From Hermatobates lingyangjiaoensis (lineage: Eukaryota > Arthropoda > Insecta > Hemiptera > Hermatobatidae): a stretch of 64,000 nucleotides of DNA. Location: positions 2,108,001 through 2,172,000 of the forward strand of contig JAPFBL010001617.1 in assembly GCA_026182355.1 (NCBI GenBank). Direction: 5' to 3'. A program made the position numbers and the translations under genes. The notes under the pieces were generated by a model, which saw nothing but the letters and a program-made list of their open reading frames with translations, was not told where the DNA came from and searched no databases. Position 1 is the stretch's first letter, and each line of letters starts with the position of its first letter. This document shows positions 63,142 through 64,000 of the stretch, piece by piece.

Positions 63142-64000
63142 CCAAAAAAGGCTATTGTGTTCCTAACATATATCTATAATGCTATATTGCGCACAACATA
63201 CTTCCCTGTGTTATGGCGGTTCTCAATAGTCAAAATGATCCGTAAACCTAAAAAGCCACTCCATCTTCTTATCGCCCAATAAGTTTACTTCCTATACTGG
63301 GGAAAGTTTTTGAAAAACTTCTACTTCGCCGATTACACCCAATTCTTGAATCCCATCAAATCATCCCAGCACATCAATTTGGCTTTCGCTCAGAACACAG
63401 CACTATTCAACAGTGCCATAGAGTAGTCGATGAAATCTCCTATGCCTTGGACAAGGCCAATACTGTGTTGGCGCATTCTTAGATATGCAGCAAGCATTCG
63501 ATCGTGTTTGGCATCAAGGTTTGCTGATGAAGCTAAAATGTTTCCTTCCCTTTACCTACTATCTAATTCTAAAATCCTACCTTTCCAACAGATACTCACA
63601 GGTATCTATAGGCAGTGCTTTATCCACGATCTTCCCTGCCCTAGCTGGAGTACCTCAAGGCAGTATACTAGGTCCAGTTTTGTATAACATTTACACTCAT
63701 GATATTCCTGTACACCCTCAAACACTTCTGTGTACTTTTGCTGATGATACAGCGATCCTTTCCCGAAACCCTGACCCCACAATTTCCACAAATATCCTCC
63801 AAGAACACATAAATAGCATTGAAGCCTGGCTGCAAAAGTGGCATTTAAATATTAATATAAATAAAAGTGTTCACGTAACTTTTACTTTAAAAAAAGCACC
63901 ATGTCCCAATGTTATTATGAATAGCGCTCTCCTTCCAACGAGAGATGTGGTCAGGTACTTAGGGCTCTTCATTGACAAAAGACTAACTTGGAATCCTCAT
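63142..64000 (+). mobile_element. Jockey-clade LINE reverse transcriptase, 5' truncated, runs off the window
   Basis: Translation reads IYNAILRTTYFPVLW, SSYRPISLLPILGKVFEKLL, HQFGFRSEHSTIQQ, then after a one-base frameshift near 63478 FLDMQQAFDRVWH, GVPQGSILGPVLYNIYTHDI, TFADDTAILSR, and YLGLFIDKRLTW. These are RT blocks 1-7 in order, with the first catalytic Asp (FLD) and the ADD box intact. The 5' end begins in the middle of the RT finger region next to a family A fragment, as expected from 5' truncation. The rest lies beyond 64000. Confidence 0.88.

Overview
The window is nuclear DNA from an animal. It is AT-rich, holds one 40 kb gene with 25 coding exons, and is otherwise packed with decayed transposable elements. 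The element set (Jockey-type LINE, Penelope-like elements, Helitrons, copia, hAT and Tigger-like MITEs, a tRNA-derived SINE ending in TTAGG-type repeats) and the invertebrate-style gene structure suggest an arthropod. I cannot fix the group; a chelicerate or hemipteran would fit.

The only cellular gene I can support runs on the minus strand from 49658 to 9538. It is an ortholog of TECPR1 (fly Pex23). All 25 coding exons can be placed with GT-AG borders and compatible phases, giving 3,798 nt (1,265 residues). Order of domains: tectonin, DysF, tectonin repeats, low-complexity linker, PH-like domain, tectonin blade, galectin-like domain, tectonin blade, second DysF, and a C-terminal tectonin array. 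The galectin-like domain is absent from human TECPR1 as I know it and has changed sugar-binding residues. It is the most interesting coding observation here.

Region by region: 1-9537 is the downstream flank. It holds a MITE (957-1548), a Penelope-like GIY-YIG fragment with a hammerhead-like motif (3165-4540), a Helitron with both ends (4872-5710) and a decayed LINE RNase H (7080-7560). 9538-49658 is the gene. Its introns carry a TTAGG-tailed SINE, several copies of an unclassified AT-rich repeat with palindromic ends (family A), decayed LINE and copia pieces, a Helitron nested in a Tigger-like element, a palindromic Penelope-like insertion with a 13-bp target duplication, and a hAT MITE with a perfect 8-bp duplication. 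49659-64000 is the upstream flank. It holds a LINE RNase H fragment, a large family A copy, a tandem-type Penelope-like junction, a cluster of head-to-head Helitrons mixed with a roughly 130-bp tandem repeat, and the start of a Jockey reverse transcriptase cut off by the window end.

Element identities rest on motifs read by eye. Family names below the clade level are inference.
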